A stretch of 64,000 bases of DNA, from NCBI RefSeq assembly GCF_963675815.1, contig NZ_OY776574.1, forward strand, positions 180,001 to 244,000, given 5' to 3'. The DNA is from an uncultured Desulfuromusa sp. (lineage in GTDB: Bacteria; Desulfobacterota; Desulfuromonadia; Desulfuromonadales; Geopsychrobacteraceae). Each line of letters begins with the position of its first letter. Position 1 is the stretch's first letter. The translations under genes and the position numbers were made by a program. Below the pieces are notes generated by a model. It worked only from the letters and a program-made list of their open reading frames with translations. It had not been told where the DNA came from and searched no databases. Below, in pieces: positions 36,801-44,189 of the stretch.

Positions 36801-37592
36801 AGTACTCGCCACCTTGGCAAGGTGCGGAACCGGCGGAACCAGAGTATAGACGGCTCCAACATAGTCTCCGTTTCCGCTACCAACTCCTCCCAGAGGGACG
36901 CTGGATGCACTGATAATTGTATCGTTATCGACCAGATTGAGTCCGAGAGTCCCAGTATCGGACGTTCCCGTGTTGACAGCCACCGTCCAGGTCGTTCCAC
37001 GACCACTGACCCCGGTTATGCTTGAGTCGGTCGTTCCGCCTGTTTCGACTAAAACAAAATCGGAAATATCAACTCCGGCCACTGCTTCACTGAACTCCAC
37101 CGTCCATTCAACAGACATGTCAGCCGATGTCGGATCAGTGCTGGCCAGACTGATTGCGCTGACAGACGGATACGCAGGCTTGACCTCAATCTGTCTCGTT
37201 ACCGTGTTACTGGCTCCGGATGAACAGTTGTCATTATTATAGGCAACAAACGCAGCGGTATAGATTCCGGTCGTCACTGGAGCAGTCACATTGAAAAATT
37301 CGCTGTAACGACCTGAAGACGTATGGTCCGAATGGTCAATACAATGCAGAGGTCCACTGTCGATCCTCCAACTCGTGGACCCCCAATCATTATCAGCCCC
37401 CCGCCGACCATCAGTCGTCACAAAAATCTGTGCACCAATCGTCGCAGAAGGAGTAACCGTCACTGTCCCTGACACAGATCCATCCAACGCAACAGACGTC
37501 ACAGTCCTGTCCGCCTTAGCTATTTGCGGAAACAAAAGCAAAATCAGGATGATGAAACAGATAATCCATTGGTGTTTATTCTCTGCCCTCAT
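33816..37592 (-). CDS. mshQ: MshQ-like secreted pilus-associated protein
   Basis: A 1258-residue exported protein at the end of the MSHA locus. Order: signal peptide (1-27, cut near AKA), a beta-rich Ig-like section with a SLASTDPTSADMSVEWTVEF motif (about 145-250), a DUF11-type repeat (about 256-365, VTDVLPTGMTYV), a LamG/concanavalin-like domain (about 370-590, with LYWWWQAST and WTHVAITFDSSSG) and a C-terminal DUF6701 region (about 620-1250) that is the MshQ hallmark. Many Cys-containing loops. Probably surface exposed, perhaps a tip or base adhesin. It overlaps mshP by four bases. Confidence 0.85.
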   Translation of the reverse strand: MRAENKHQWIICFIILILLLFPQIAKADRTVTSVALDGSVSGTVTVTPSATIGAQIFVTTDGRRGADNDWGSTSWRIDSGPLHCIDHSDHTSSGRYSEFFNVTAPVTTGIYTAAFVAYNNDNCSSGASNTVTRQIEVKPAYPSVSAISLASTDPTSADMSVEWTVEFSEAVAGVDISDFVLVETGGTTDSSITGVSGRGTTWTVAVNTGTSDTGTLGLNLVDNDTIISASSVPLGGVGSGNGDYVGAVYTLVPPVPHLAKVASTSAATVGDTVAFTISVTNPDTEPLTDVVVTDVLPTGMTYVTHVVSVGSVDVSDQTVTWTISHLSGSSNVQLTIATSMSQQGIFTNTVISPGAISASATVLVLDSAVTHFRMDEPVNSWAGTAGEVVDSGGTALHGTWKSTSGISDPVAPNPAISDQHSTVIGDFCNAANFDGSSVVEVADSSLFDYTTQLSASTWIYPTAYPSELSSILSNDVNYEFHLNSSGNLYWWWQASTLTSAATIPLNQWTHVAITFDSSSGVRRQRIYVNGVPDSNTNNWQGTLSTNNCKVHIGGDVATGSCDVLSARNFQGKIDEVKLYGFEMTQAQVQADMNLGRNCSGTFDHIRIEHDGIGSICAPERVTIKACLNSDCTTLFPGNVTLNLSPSGWVDGNTFTFSGGITSRQLSWGTPGDISLGTSSISPIPAFSTQCYNGSTQTCILNFADVSCAFDAVESGALPQTPIFTKLSGVSFDIDVLALLNSSTVNTNYTNTVELDLVDSTSSACPTGDGLTSASSISFTAGDAGRKTATFNYPNAARNVKVRVRVGDSAPACSNDNFAIRPHNLNISSSDADNHDIDGTPVIVAGEGFNLIASAIAGYDGIPSIDPALVTGTPALGVLSGRFDAASAASGLVTGTFTYSEVGHFGLLRNAVYDDTFTFVDQPDECTPDFSNELSNGKYGCSFGSDAVPQTIGNSGFGRFIPASFNVGNNTPLFSSVCNSSFTYLGQPFGYFIEPELTVTALNRAGEVTLNYSGSYWKLSSALSGRQYSNNATTSSLLTITTPGSVSWSGTSDNDGTGTADISGEFLTYSKPTIPEGPFVADADLIFSAVDLTDGDGVCYDPDNDGICDTYSLLSILGGELRYGQMQLQNAYGSETLPLTIPVLTEYYDGVGFVPNSLDICTNYDFNNLILSNHQGNFLAGDSVASGSGTLLSGIGYNLVLSAPGDGHDGSVDLMLDLSQATGANMEWLQPGGSNPTAKATFGIFKGNPRMIYMRESIW

Positions 37593-37987
37593 GGGAACCC
37601 CACCTTCATCTCCGCTCTGCGCAAGATGTAATCAGGCGACCCGTAGCTACCGAACGTTGCTGTGGCCCTTATCCTGTAAACATCGTAAGGGCCGATTGAT
37701 CCTTCCGTAAACTGTTGATTTGAGCAGGTCACATCAACATTGAAATTTTCCACCGACACTGTTCCGTTACAGGAATTTCCCGCACGCGCTCGTGCGGCTC
37801 CCCACTCCAGGCCACTTCGCGCAGCCTGATAAGCTCTTGCCCCTTGCAAGGCAAAAACACTGGTAGAGCTTTGCACCCCGATCATGCGCATCATCACTAC
37901 CCCAAGAAGCGATAGAACGACAAGGATAAAAATAGCCTGGACCAGCGTAAATCCCGCTTTGTTATTTAGTAATGACAAACTTTTCAT
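37589..37987 (-). CDS. mshP: MshP-like pilus protein
   Basis: A 132-residue protein with a type IV-like N-terminal helix (KAGFTLVQAIFILVVLSLLGVVMMRMIG, the Glu5 position being Gln) after a 10-residue leader. Like other MshP/PilX-type proteins it keeps the hydrophobic helix but lacks the canonical Glu5. The Cys pair in CNGTVSVENFNVDVTC may form a disulfide. ATGA overlaps couple it to mshO and mshQ. Confidence 0.78.
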   Translation of the reverse strand: MKSLSLLNNKAGFTLVQAIFILVVLSLLGVVMMRMIGVQSSTSVFALQGARAYQAARSGLEWGAARARAGNSCNGTVSVENFNVDVTCSNQQFTEGSIGPYDVYRIRATATFGSYGSPDYILRRAEMKVGFP

Positions 37988-38799
37988 GGCGCATTTACCA
38001 CGTGGACCTGATGCAGCAGCGTCATTGTTTCTCCTGCTTCAGACAATGACAGCTCCAATGTTACCAACCCGGCCCTCTGACTGCCCCCCGGATCATAGCT
38101 GAACCGACAACCGGCAATATTTCGGGCAACAAGGTCTGCTTCAACGGCCGGCGGTGCTGCTTGAGTGGCTGCAATAGTATAGCCGTCATAACGATGCAAC
38201 ACCCCGCCTTCACAAGCGTAGGTGACAGGCTGATCGACAATAAAAAATCGTTGGTATGGGGATGAATTGATAAAATGATAACCAGGGTACAAAATGATTT
38301 GTGTTGCTGTGCTCCCGGCACCGACAACGGCCCGATTAGCAGACGCTGCAGCATAGGCATTGCCACTGGTTCCAACAGATGAAGTATTATAGATAACAAG
38401 ATGATGATTTTCTGCAGGAGCCTGACTGAGTGCTCCCAGGACTTCAAAGCTACTATCGGCAGAGGTAAAATCAAGAATATCATCACCACCGAAATCGAGA
38501 TCAGGATAACGCCGATAACGTCCACCATCCACAGTATTCAACATTTCCAGATAGTGTCCGGTACCATCAATACGGATACTGTTCGGTAGTGCGTGGCGAA
38601 TGTCCCGTTGCATTCGACGCAAAGCCATTTCTGCCTGATCAACCAGTCGGGTTCTGCGGGAAAGATCAATGTAACCGGCCACTGGCGCTACAATGAAGCG
38701 ACCACCCAGAGTCGCAAGGATCCCGACAATGACCATAACAACGATCAATTCAATCAGCGTAAATCCGGATTCAGATGTTATGTGCTGAGCTGACTGCAT
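37984..38799 (-). CDS. mshO: MshO minor prepilin
   Basis: A 271-residue class of large minor prepilin. Leader of 12 residues ending Gly, then FTLIELIVVMVIVGILATLG with Glu5 present. The C-terminal part has a large beta domain with LVTLELSLSEAGETMTLL near the end. I choose ATG at 38797-38799 because GAGG lies five bases upstream; a GTG seven codons earlier overlaps mshD more. Size and position match MshO of Vibrio and Shewanella. Confidence 0.82.
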   Translation of the reverse strand: MQSAQHITSESGFTLIELIVVMVIVGILATLGGRFIVAPVAGYIDLSRRTRLVDQAEMALRRMQRDIRHALPNSIRIDGTGHYLEMLNTVDGGRYRRYPDLDFGGDDILDFTSADSSFEVLGALSQAPAENHHLVIYNTSSVGTSGNAYAAASANRAVVGAGSTATQIILYPGYHFINSSPYQRFFIVDQPVTYACEGGVLHRYDGYTIAATQAAPPAVEADLVARNIAGCRFSYDPGGSQRAGLVTLELSLSEAGETMTLLHQVHVVNAP

Positions 38800-38806
38800 T
38801 CCAACC

Positions 38807-39265
38807 TCAATAGTTCGCACGATAACCAGTCAGGACTAAGCTTTCCCCGGCCGGATCGGTAACGGTCACATCTATTTTTAAGGCAGCGATCCCCTCCCAA
38901 TTGGTGAGACTCTGGACCGCAACGGCGACTGCATAATTATCCAGACCGCTGATGGCATTGCCATTCTGATCGTGAGCGCCATTATCGTTCAGCCCGTTGT
39001 AATCATCGACATCATCAAAAGTTGACCGGGTTTCCCCTGTCTCATCGGCGTCTGGATCGAAATAATTTTTCAGGGTGATTTCTTCCATGTAGGCTTCAGC
39101 TATTGCGATTGCCTGATGCCGAAGAACCGGATCTGCAGAGTGCAAGGTGGTGTAATTGATGACAGACATGACACCGACCAACGCCACGGAAATAACAACC
39201 ATGGCAACGATCAATTCAATCAGAGTGAAGCCTTGATTATTTCTGCAGTGCCCCCAATTTCTCAT
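38807..39265 (-). CDS. mshD: MshD minor prepilin
   Basis: A 152-residue prepilin. The leader MRNWGHCRNNQG is followed by FTLIELIVAMVVISVALVG. It keeps Gly-1 and Glu5 for PilD-type processing. The acidic central loop (DPDADETGETRSTFDDVDDY) may bind calcium; this is inference. It starts in an ATGA overlap with the mshC stop. Confidence 0.8.
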   Translation of the reverse strand: MRNWGHCRNNQGFTLIELIVAMVVISVALVGVMSVINYTTLHSADPVLRHQAIAIAEAYMEEITLKNYFDPDADETGETRSTFDDVDDYNGLNDNGAHDQNGNAISGLDNYAVAVAVQSLTNWEGIAALKIDVTVTDPAGESLVLTGYRANY

Positions 39266-39696
39266 GGCGCATCCACATAACCGGTTTCAGCAATGACGTT
39301 AAAGCTTTTGCTGCCGACGGTAATTGTTGCTGCATTTGTGCTACGCCCCAGAGCGTCAAAAATAAAACTAGCTGGAACGGAGGCGATATTAACGCCCGAA
39401 ATGACGTTGGAGGTCATGGGGTGGTTGATAATTGTCTCAAATGCCCCTGTGGTGCAGTCGGTTGAATGTTTTCGCAGGGCATAGCTATTCGCTGTGATCC
39501 TCACCTGAACTTCACAGCCGCCGGCAACGGCCAACTTCTGTGCATAACGAACAGCTTCAGCAACCTCATCGTAGGCAGCACGCTCTTGGTAATCATTCAG
39601 GCTGAAAAATTTAGGAAGGGCAACTGCCGCCAAAATTCCCAGTAAAAGAAGAATCACTACTAATTCAATGAGTGTAAAACCTTTTAAATTTATCAC
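39262..39696 (-). CDS. mshC: MshC minor prepilin
   Basis: A 144-residue minor prepilin with a very short leader (M-I-N-L-K-G) before FTLIELVVILLLLGILAAVA; Glu5 present. I place the start at GTG 39694-39696 because AAGG lies six bases upstream. The reading frame is open to 39756, but that stretch is the stem-loop after mshA, which supports the internal start. Cys residues in GGCEVQV and STDCTTG could be bridged. Position matches mshC after mshA. Confidence 0.8.
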   Translation of the reverse strand: MINLKGFTLIELVVILLLLGILAAVALPKFFSLNDYQERAAYDEVAEAVRYAQKLAVAGGCEVQVRITANSYALRKHSTDCTTGAFETIINHPMTSNVISGVNIASVPASFIFDALGRSTNAATITVGSKSFNVIAETGYVDAP

Positions 39697-39713
39697 TTTT
39701 AACCTTAAAAGGC

Positions 39714-39748
39714 AAAACGGAGCCCATAAAAACATAAGACTCCGTTTT
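39714..39748 (-). terminator. Stem-loop between mshA and mshC
   Basis: AAAACGGAG and CTCCGTTTT (39740-39748 and 39714-39722) form a perfect 9-bp stem with a 17-base loop, followed on the minus strand by GCCTTTT. It lies 22 bp after the mshA stop and just before the mshC ribosome site. A partial terminator or 3' stabiliser here would raise mshA mRNA above the minor pilins. Confidence 0.6.
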
Positions 39749-39769
39749 GATATCATGAAACAATATTAG

Positions 39770-40198
39770 CTACCAATCAGTCACTGTTCCACCTTTTGTT
39801 ATCTGAGCAGAAACAGTTGCAGTACCTACACGATTGATTATAATAAAATATTTAGATGTTGAACAATCACCAGAAGTTGTAGCACCCTCTAGACAAATAC
39901 CAACATTTCCAGCACCACCAGTATCATCGATTTCCCAGCCATCAGGTAATCCTTCCATTGCTGCCACCAAATCAGTTCCGTCCTCAATTAACGTCACAGA
40001 TGCCACACCTTTGACTAATTTTTGCGCGTGATTTAAAGAAGCAGCTGAACTCGCCCCCCCAAAAACACCATTTGCTGATGCATATTCTGCCTCAGTTTGG
40101 ATATCAATAAACTTTGGTACCGCTACCGCAGCCAGAATTCCAAGAATAACAATAACAACTACCAGTTCAATCAGCGTAAAACCTTTTTGATTTTTCAT
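39770..40198 (-). CDS. mshA: MSHA major pilin MshA
   Basis: Type IVa major pilin, 142 residues. Leader M-K-N-Q-K-G is cut before FTLIELVVVIVILGILAAVAVP; Glu5 present. The C-terminal D-loop is bounded by Cys in VGICLEGATTSGDCSTSKYF. ATG at 40196-40198 has AAAGGAGTAAGG upstream, one of the strongest ribosome sites in the locus, as expected for a major pilin; upstream open codons to 40282 are spurious. A weak -10 (CATAAT, 40220-40225) may give it its own promoter. Confidence 0.9.
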   Translation of the reverse strand: MKNQKGFTLIELVVVIVILGILAAVAVPKFIDIQTEAEYASANGVFGGASSAASLNHAQKLVKGVASVTLIEDGTDLVAAMEGLPDGWEIDDTGGAGNVGICLEGATTSGDCSTSKYFIIINRVGTATVSAQITKGGTVTDW

Positions 40199-40247
40199 TT
40201 TCCTTACTCCTTTTATAAGATTATGTTTCACCGATTTAAATTCTTTA

Positions 40248-40337
40248 ACCACAAAGTCCACGGAAATCACGGAGCAAAGCACTTTTTTATCTGAAGGGAT
40301 CTATGGCTTTCTCTGTGATCTCTGCGATCTTCATAGT
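40248..40337. repeat. CACAGAG-type fold-back repeat, copy A
   Basis: A left arm ACCACAAAGTCCACGGAAAT and onward (40248-40280) is imperfectly inverted in the right arm ending CTTCATAGT (40305-40337); reading both outside-in gives AC-A-A-AAG-then-ATCAC-GAG. This is the same kind of sequence as copy B. Such CACAGAG-rich intergenic fold-back repeats are scattered in many Desulfobacterota genomes as I recall. Confidence 0.55.
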
Positions 40338-40355
40338 AAAAATGTTTTTATTTCA

Positions 40356-40904
40356 TTATCCCCACGGCTTCAGCCATCGGTATGGCTCCAACGCCTGCAG
40401 GGTCAAACCTGAGATATATTTTCTTTGTTGGTCCTCCTTTAATCTATCTGAATACACCGGATAAATCTTAAATCTTGCCCGTACAGGCTCTTCTGAGTCG
40501 CTCACAAAATACAATTGATTTCTGACCAGATAAATCAACGCTTGCTCTTTGCTGTCGTAGAACCAACTCCCTTTTTCAATATCTTCAATCTTGTAGTGGC
40601 TGATGACACCAAGATAATTCTTCGGTTTCTCAGACAGTAAGTCCATCGGGTTACTACCAGCCAGTTTTTTTAATCCGGCCATATTGCCGGCAACATAATG
40701 TCCAGCGACTTGCATACTGACAGCGCTGCGCATGACGCCGAGATCATGCTCCATTGACGTGCGTTCAACGTCAACCAGAAGCTTGTAATAACGATTCAGG
40801 GCAACAAATCCAAGAATGCTCATAATCGTTATAACGATGACCAGTTCTAAAAACGTGAAGCCACGCTGTCTGGATTTTAAATGATGACCATAATTAGCGA
40901 TCAC
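40356..40904 (-). CDS. Minor prepilin, MshF/MshB position
   Basis: A 182-residue prepilin-like protein between mshG and mshA, the position of mshF and mshB. The leader ends RQRG, followed by FTFLELVIVITIMSILGFVAL with Glu5 present; a long helix (DVERTSMEHDLGVMRSAVSMQ) and a beta domain follow. The single gene could correspond to MshB with MshF lost, or to MshF itself; sequence alone does not decide. Start GTG at 40902-40904; its ribosome site is weak. Confidence 0.7.
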   Translation of the reverse strand: MIANYGHHLKSRQRGFTFLELVIVITIMSILGFVALNRYYKLLVDVERTSMEHDLGVMRSAVSMQVAGHYVAGNMAGLKKLAGSNPMDLLSEKPKNYLGVISHYKIEDIEKGSWFYDSKEQALIYLVRNQLYFVSDSEEPVRARFKIYPVYSDRLKEDQQRKYISGLTLQALEPYRWLKPWG

Positions 40905-40972
40905 TTATAAAGTATTCCTTATTTTCATTAATTAATCAAGATTAAATTTTTATTTTGAAAAATAACTGCTTC

Positions 40973-41115
40973 ACCACAGAGTTCACAGAGGACACTGAGA
41001 ACCCCAAAAGTCTTTTGGGGTTAGAACCAACAATAAAGCCTTTTTCTCTGCATCTCAGCGCCTCTGCGTTAAAATTTTTTTGTTTTTTATTCGTGCTCTC
41101 CGTGTCCTTAGTGGT
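40973..41115. repeat. CACAGAG-type fold-back repeat, copy B
   Basis: Begins ACCACAGAGTTCACAGAGG and ends CTCTCCGTGTCCTTAGTGGT, which is its inverse with few changes; between them lies a second inverted CTCTG-rich arm and a perfect hairpin AACCCCAAAAG/CTTTTGGGGTT (41000-41022, 1-base loop). It sits inside the pilus operon, between mshG and the next prepilin, so it would be transcribed and could fold. Confidence 0.6.
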
Positions 41116-41122
41116 GATAAAA

Positions 41123-42352
41123 CTATCTTGCAATACTCGCCAGATTCCACATTGGCAAAAAGACTCCCAGAGCCAGAACCAGAACCATAACTCCAATGAT
41201 CACAATCATGATTGGCTCAATGGCACTGGAAAGATTTTTCAGGTCATAGTCCACTTCCCGCTCATAGAATTCCGCTACATCTTCCAACATCACATCGACA
41301 GAACCGGACTCTTCACCGACAGCCAGCATCTGTAAAACCAGCGGGGTAAATATTCCTGTCTGGGTCGCACTGCGAGTCAGGGTATCCCCCCGTTCGATCC
41401 CGTTACGGATCGTTTCAATTTTTCCCCCGACATAAGTGTTACTGACAGCCCGGGCAGTAAAGCCCAGTGCCTGTGACAACGGAATACCTGCGGTATAGCT
41501 CATATTAAACCCTCGGGAAAAACGAACGAGGGTTGAGCGCAGGACAATATCGCCAACCAGTGGGATTTTCAGCTTATAGTGATCCCAGGCATAACGCCCC
41601 TTCTCCGTCTTCAAACCTTGCTTGACAGCAATGATCAGAACAATGAAAAGACCAAAAAGAACATACCAGTAATTTTGCATAAAGGACGAGATCCCCATAA
41701 GAATCCGTGTCGGCAACGGCAACTCTGCTCCGGCTCCGGCTCCGGCAAAAACTTTCTCAAATGCGGGGATAACAAAAAGACTGATAAAGACAATGGCCAC
41801 TGCAATAGCAACCAGAACAAAAGAGGGGTAGCGCAACGCAGATTTAATTTTGTTGATGGTATCTTTTTCACGCTCAAAATAAACCGCCAACTGAATGAAA
41901 ACCTCATCCAGCTTTCCTGTCACTTCGCCAACTTGAATCATCCGGCAGAGCAAAGCGGGAAAAACTCCGGGATGACGACTGAAGGCACCGGAAAGCTCCA
42001 TCCCCGACTCCAAATCCTCGACAACTTTTCCTAAAGCCTCTCCTAAAGTCGGGTTCCGGGATGTTTCAACCAATCCGCGTAGAGCTCTGACCAAAGGAAC
42101 TCCGGAAGAACTGAGAGTATACATTTGCCGGCAAAAAAGGATGAGATCATCCAGCCCGACCTTTTTCTTGCGCCGTAACCGTAAATAATGGTTCAGACCA
42201 AGTGGCTCTTTTTGATCAATGGCCGTGATACTGATTGGAATCGTATTACTCGCTTGAAATTGGCCGGCAAGGGCCTCGGCAGAAAAAGCTTCGGCCTGCC
42301 CTTCCAGCAAATTTCCCTCAACATCTCTGGCTTTATACTGAAACAATGGCAT
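41123..42352 (-). CDS. mshG: Pilus inner membrane platform protein MshG
   Basis: A 409-residue GspF/PilC-type platform protein: an N-terminal MPLFQYKARDVEGN, two T2SSF domains (about 75-195 and 280-400) with LILFCRQMYTLSSSGVPL and LVRFSRGFNMSYTAGIPL, and three transmembrane segments (about 175-195, 215-240, 380-402). It connects the MshE motor to the growing pilus. Eleven bp separate it from mshE. Confidence 0.92.
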   Translation of the reverse strand: MPLFQYKARDVEGNLLEGQAEAFSAEALAGQFQASNTIPISITAIDQKEPLGLNHYLRLRRKKKVGLDDLILFCRQMYTLSSSGVPLVRALRGLVETSRNPTLGEALGKVVEDLESGMELSGAFSRHPGVFPALLCRMIQVGEVTGKLDEVFIQLAVYFEREKDTINKIKSALRYPSFVLVAIAVAIVFISLFVIPAFEKVFAGAGAGAELPLPTRILMGISSFMQNYWYVLFGLFIVLIIAVKQGLKTEKGRYAWDHYKLKIPLVGDIVLRSTLVRFSRGFNMSYTAGIPLSQALGFTARAVSNTYVGGKIETIRNGIERGDTLTRSATQTGIFTPLVLQMLAVGEESGSVDVMLEDVAEFYEREVDYDLKNLSSAIEPIMIVIIGVMVLVLALGVFLPMWNLASIAR

Positions 42353-42363
42353 AGCTTATTCCA

Positions 42364-44166
42364 TCAGACGATATCGGTTTCCAAAACTGTCTCTCTGGTC
42401 GAAGTTGGCGCTTGTTCTGTTTTTAATCCCAGCTGACTCTCGTCAAGCTGGCCGGAGATCCGCAGGACTTCCTCCATGCTGGTGACTCCTTCCAAGGCTA
42501 AGCGCAAGGCGCTATCAGAAAGGCTGATAAAACCCGGTAGTTCATTTGCGATGGCAGCAAAACCGGCACTATCATTTCGTCGGAGCGCATCGGCAAGATC
42601 AAAATTGATTTCCAAAAGTTCAAAAATACCAATCCGGCCACTATATCCAGTATTATTACAGGCTGGACATCCCCTCCCCTTTTTAAATTCAGTCTGCTCA
42701 ATCGGCCCGGGAATCCGCCCTTGATAATTATTGAGCCAGCTTTTCGTATCAGGTTCAAGAGGATCAGCACAGTGACAGCTGGCACAAATCCTCCTCACCA
42801 GACGTTGTGCCAGAACTGCTCGCAAAGAACTTGCGACAATATAACCTTCGGTTCCCATTTCAATCAGTCGCAAAGCGGTGCTGACAGCATCGTTGGTATG
42901 TAACGTCGATAGCACAAGGTGACCTGTCATTGCGGCACGCAGAGCAATATCACTGGTTTCCTTGTCGCGCATTTCACCAACCATGACAATATCGGGATCC
43001 TGGCGCAAACCGGCACGCAGAACTCGAGAAAAATCCAAACCTATTTTAGGATGCACCTGCACCTGATTGATCCGCGGCAAGCGATACTCAACCGGATCCT
43101 CAACGGTGATAATTTTCTTTTCATCACTATTGAGTTCATTCAGGGCACCATAGAGGGTTGTCGTTTTACCACTCCCAGTTGGCCCAGTCACCAGCACCAA
43201 ACCATGAGGACGGTGAAGTTGGTGACGAAAACGCTTCAGCAATGTCAGCGGCATTCCCACCTGTTCAAGTTGCAATATCCCACTGGATTGATCAAGCAGA
43301 CGCATAACAACGGATTCGCCGTATTGTAGAGGCATGGTAGAGAGTCGAATATCGACACTTCGCCCCTTAACACGGACATTAAAGCGGCCATCTTGCGGCA
43401 ATCGGCGTTCGGAGATATCCAACCCACAGACCAGCTTCAGGCGTGAAACCAAAGCCGAGGCGATCCGTTTTTCTTTCATGATCTGTTCGTGGAGAACCCC
43501 ATCAACCCGTTGCCGTATCCGCAGGACCTTTTCATCGGGTTCAATATGAATATCTGAAGCGCCAACCTGAACCGCATCTTCAAATAAAGACTTCAAAAGC
43601 CGGACAACAGGTGCATCTTCAACATCTGTTTCAGTCAGAAGTTGCTCCAGATTGGAATCACCCTGAGAAAGTTCTTCTCCGAGCTCTTCAGCAATTGTGA
43701 CAATTTCCTGGGTCCTTCGATAAACGGTATCAAGAGCCTTGAGGAGTTCAGATTCATAAACAACCGCCAGTTTGATCGGTTGTTTAAGTTTTTTTGTCAG
43801 CTCATCATAAGCATAAATATCTGTCGGATCAGCAACACCCACCAGCAAACGTTCTTCATCTTGACCCAGCACCATCGCCCTGAATCGACGTGCTGCTGTT
43901 TCCGGCAGGAGTCTCACAACTTCAGGTTTATAGTTGTAATGTTTAAGATCAATAAATGGCAGATTCATCTGGTTAGCCAGAAATTCATGAAATTGATGCG
44001 AGGTCACAAGCCCCAGTTCAATCAAGGTATTACCCAGCTTTCCCCCGGTTTTTTTCTGCGCTGCCAAGGCATTCATCAATTGCTCGTCAGTGATAATCCC
44101 ATTTTTGACCAGAAGGTCACCAATGCGGATTTTCTGCCGGGGGGCTCTTACTTGTTCAACGGCCAT
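42364..44166 (-). CDS. mshE: Pilus extension ATPase MshE with c-di-GMP-binding domain
   Basis: A 600-residue GspE-type ATPase. The N-terminal MshEN domain has two 24-residue c-di-GMP motifs, residues 14-37 (RIGDLL, NGII, ALAAQ) and 43-66 (KLGNTL, LGLV, FLANQ), separated by five residues as in Vibrio cholerae MshE. The ATPase core has Walker A GPTGSGKTTT, Asp-box VEDPVEYR and a Zn-binding Cys set (CASCHC and GCPACN). It powers pilin polymerisation, and c-di-GMP likely stimulates extension. Residue 43 is Lys where the first motif has Arg. Confidence 0.93.
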   Translation of the reverse strand: MAVEQVRAPRQKIRIGDLLVKNGIITDEQLMNALAAQKKTGGKLGNTLIELGLVTSHQFHEFLANQMNLPFIDLKHYNYKPEVVRLLPETAARRFRAMVLGQDEERLLVGVADPTDIYAYDELTKKLKQPIKLAVVYESELLKALDTVYRRTQEIVTIAEELGEELSQGDSNLEQLLTETDVEDAPVVRLLKSLFEDAVQVGASDIHIEPDEKVLRIRQRVDGVLHEQIMKEKRIASALVSRLKLVCGLDISERRLPQDGRFNVRVKGRSVDIRLSTMPLQYGESVVMRLLDQSSGILQLEQVGMPLTLLKRFRHQLHRPHGLVLVTGPTGSGKTTTLYGALNELNSDEKKIITVEDPVEYRLPRINQVQVHPKIGLDFSRVLRAGLRQDPDIVMVGEMRDKETSDIALRAAMTGHLVLSTLHTNDAVSTALRLIEMGTEGYIVASSLRAVLAQRLVRRICASCHCADPLEPDTKSWLNNYQGRIPGPIEQTEFKKGRGCPACNNTGYSGRIGIFELLEINFDLADALRRNDSAGFAAIANELPGFISLSDSALRLALEGVTSMEEVLRISGQLDESQLGLKTEQAPTSTRETVLETDIV

Positions 44167-44189
44167 GACAACTCCTCGTTTTCACTTTT

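Noticed and set aside
40973..41115. CRISPR array
   Set aside because: The CACAGAG units are inverted and irregular without unique spacers or cas genes.
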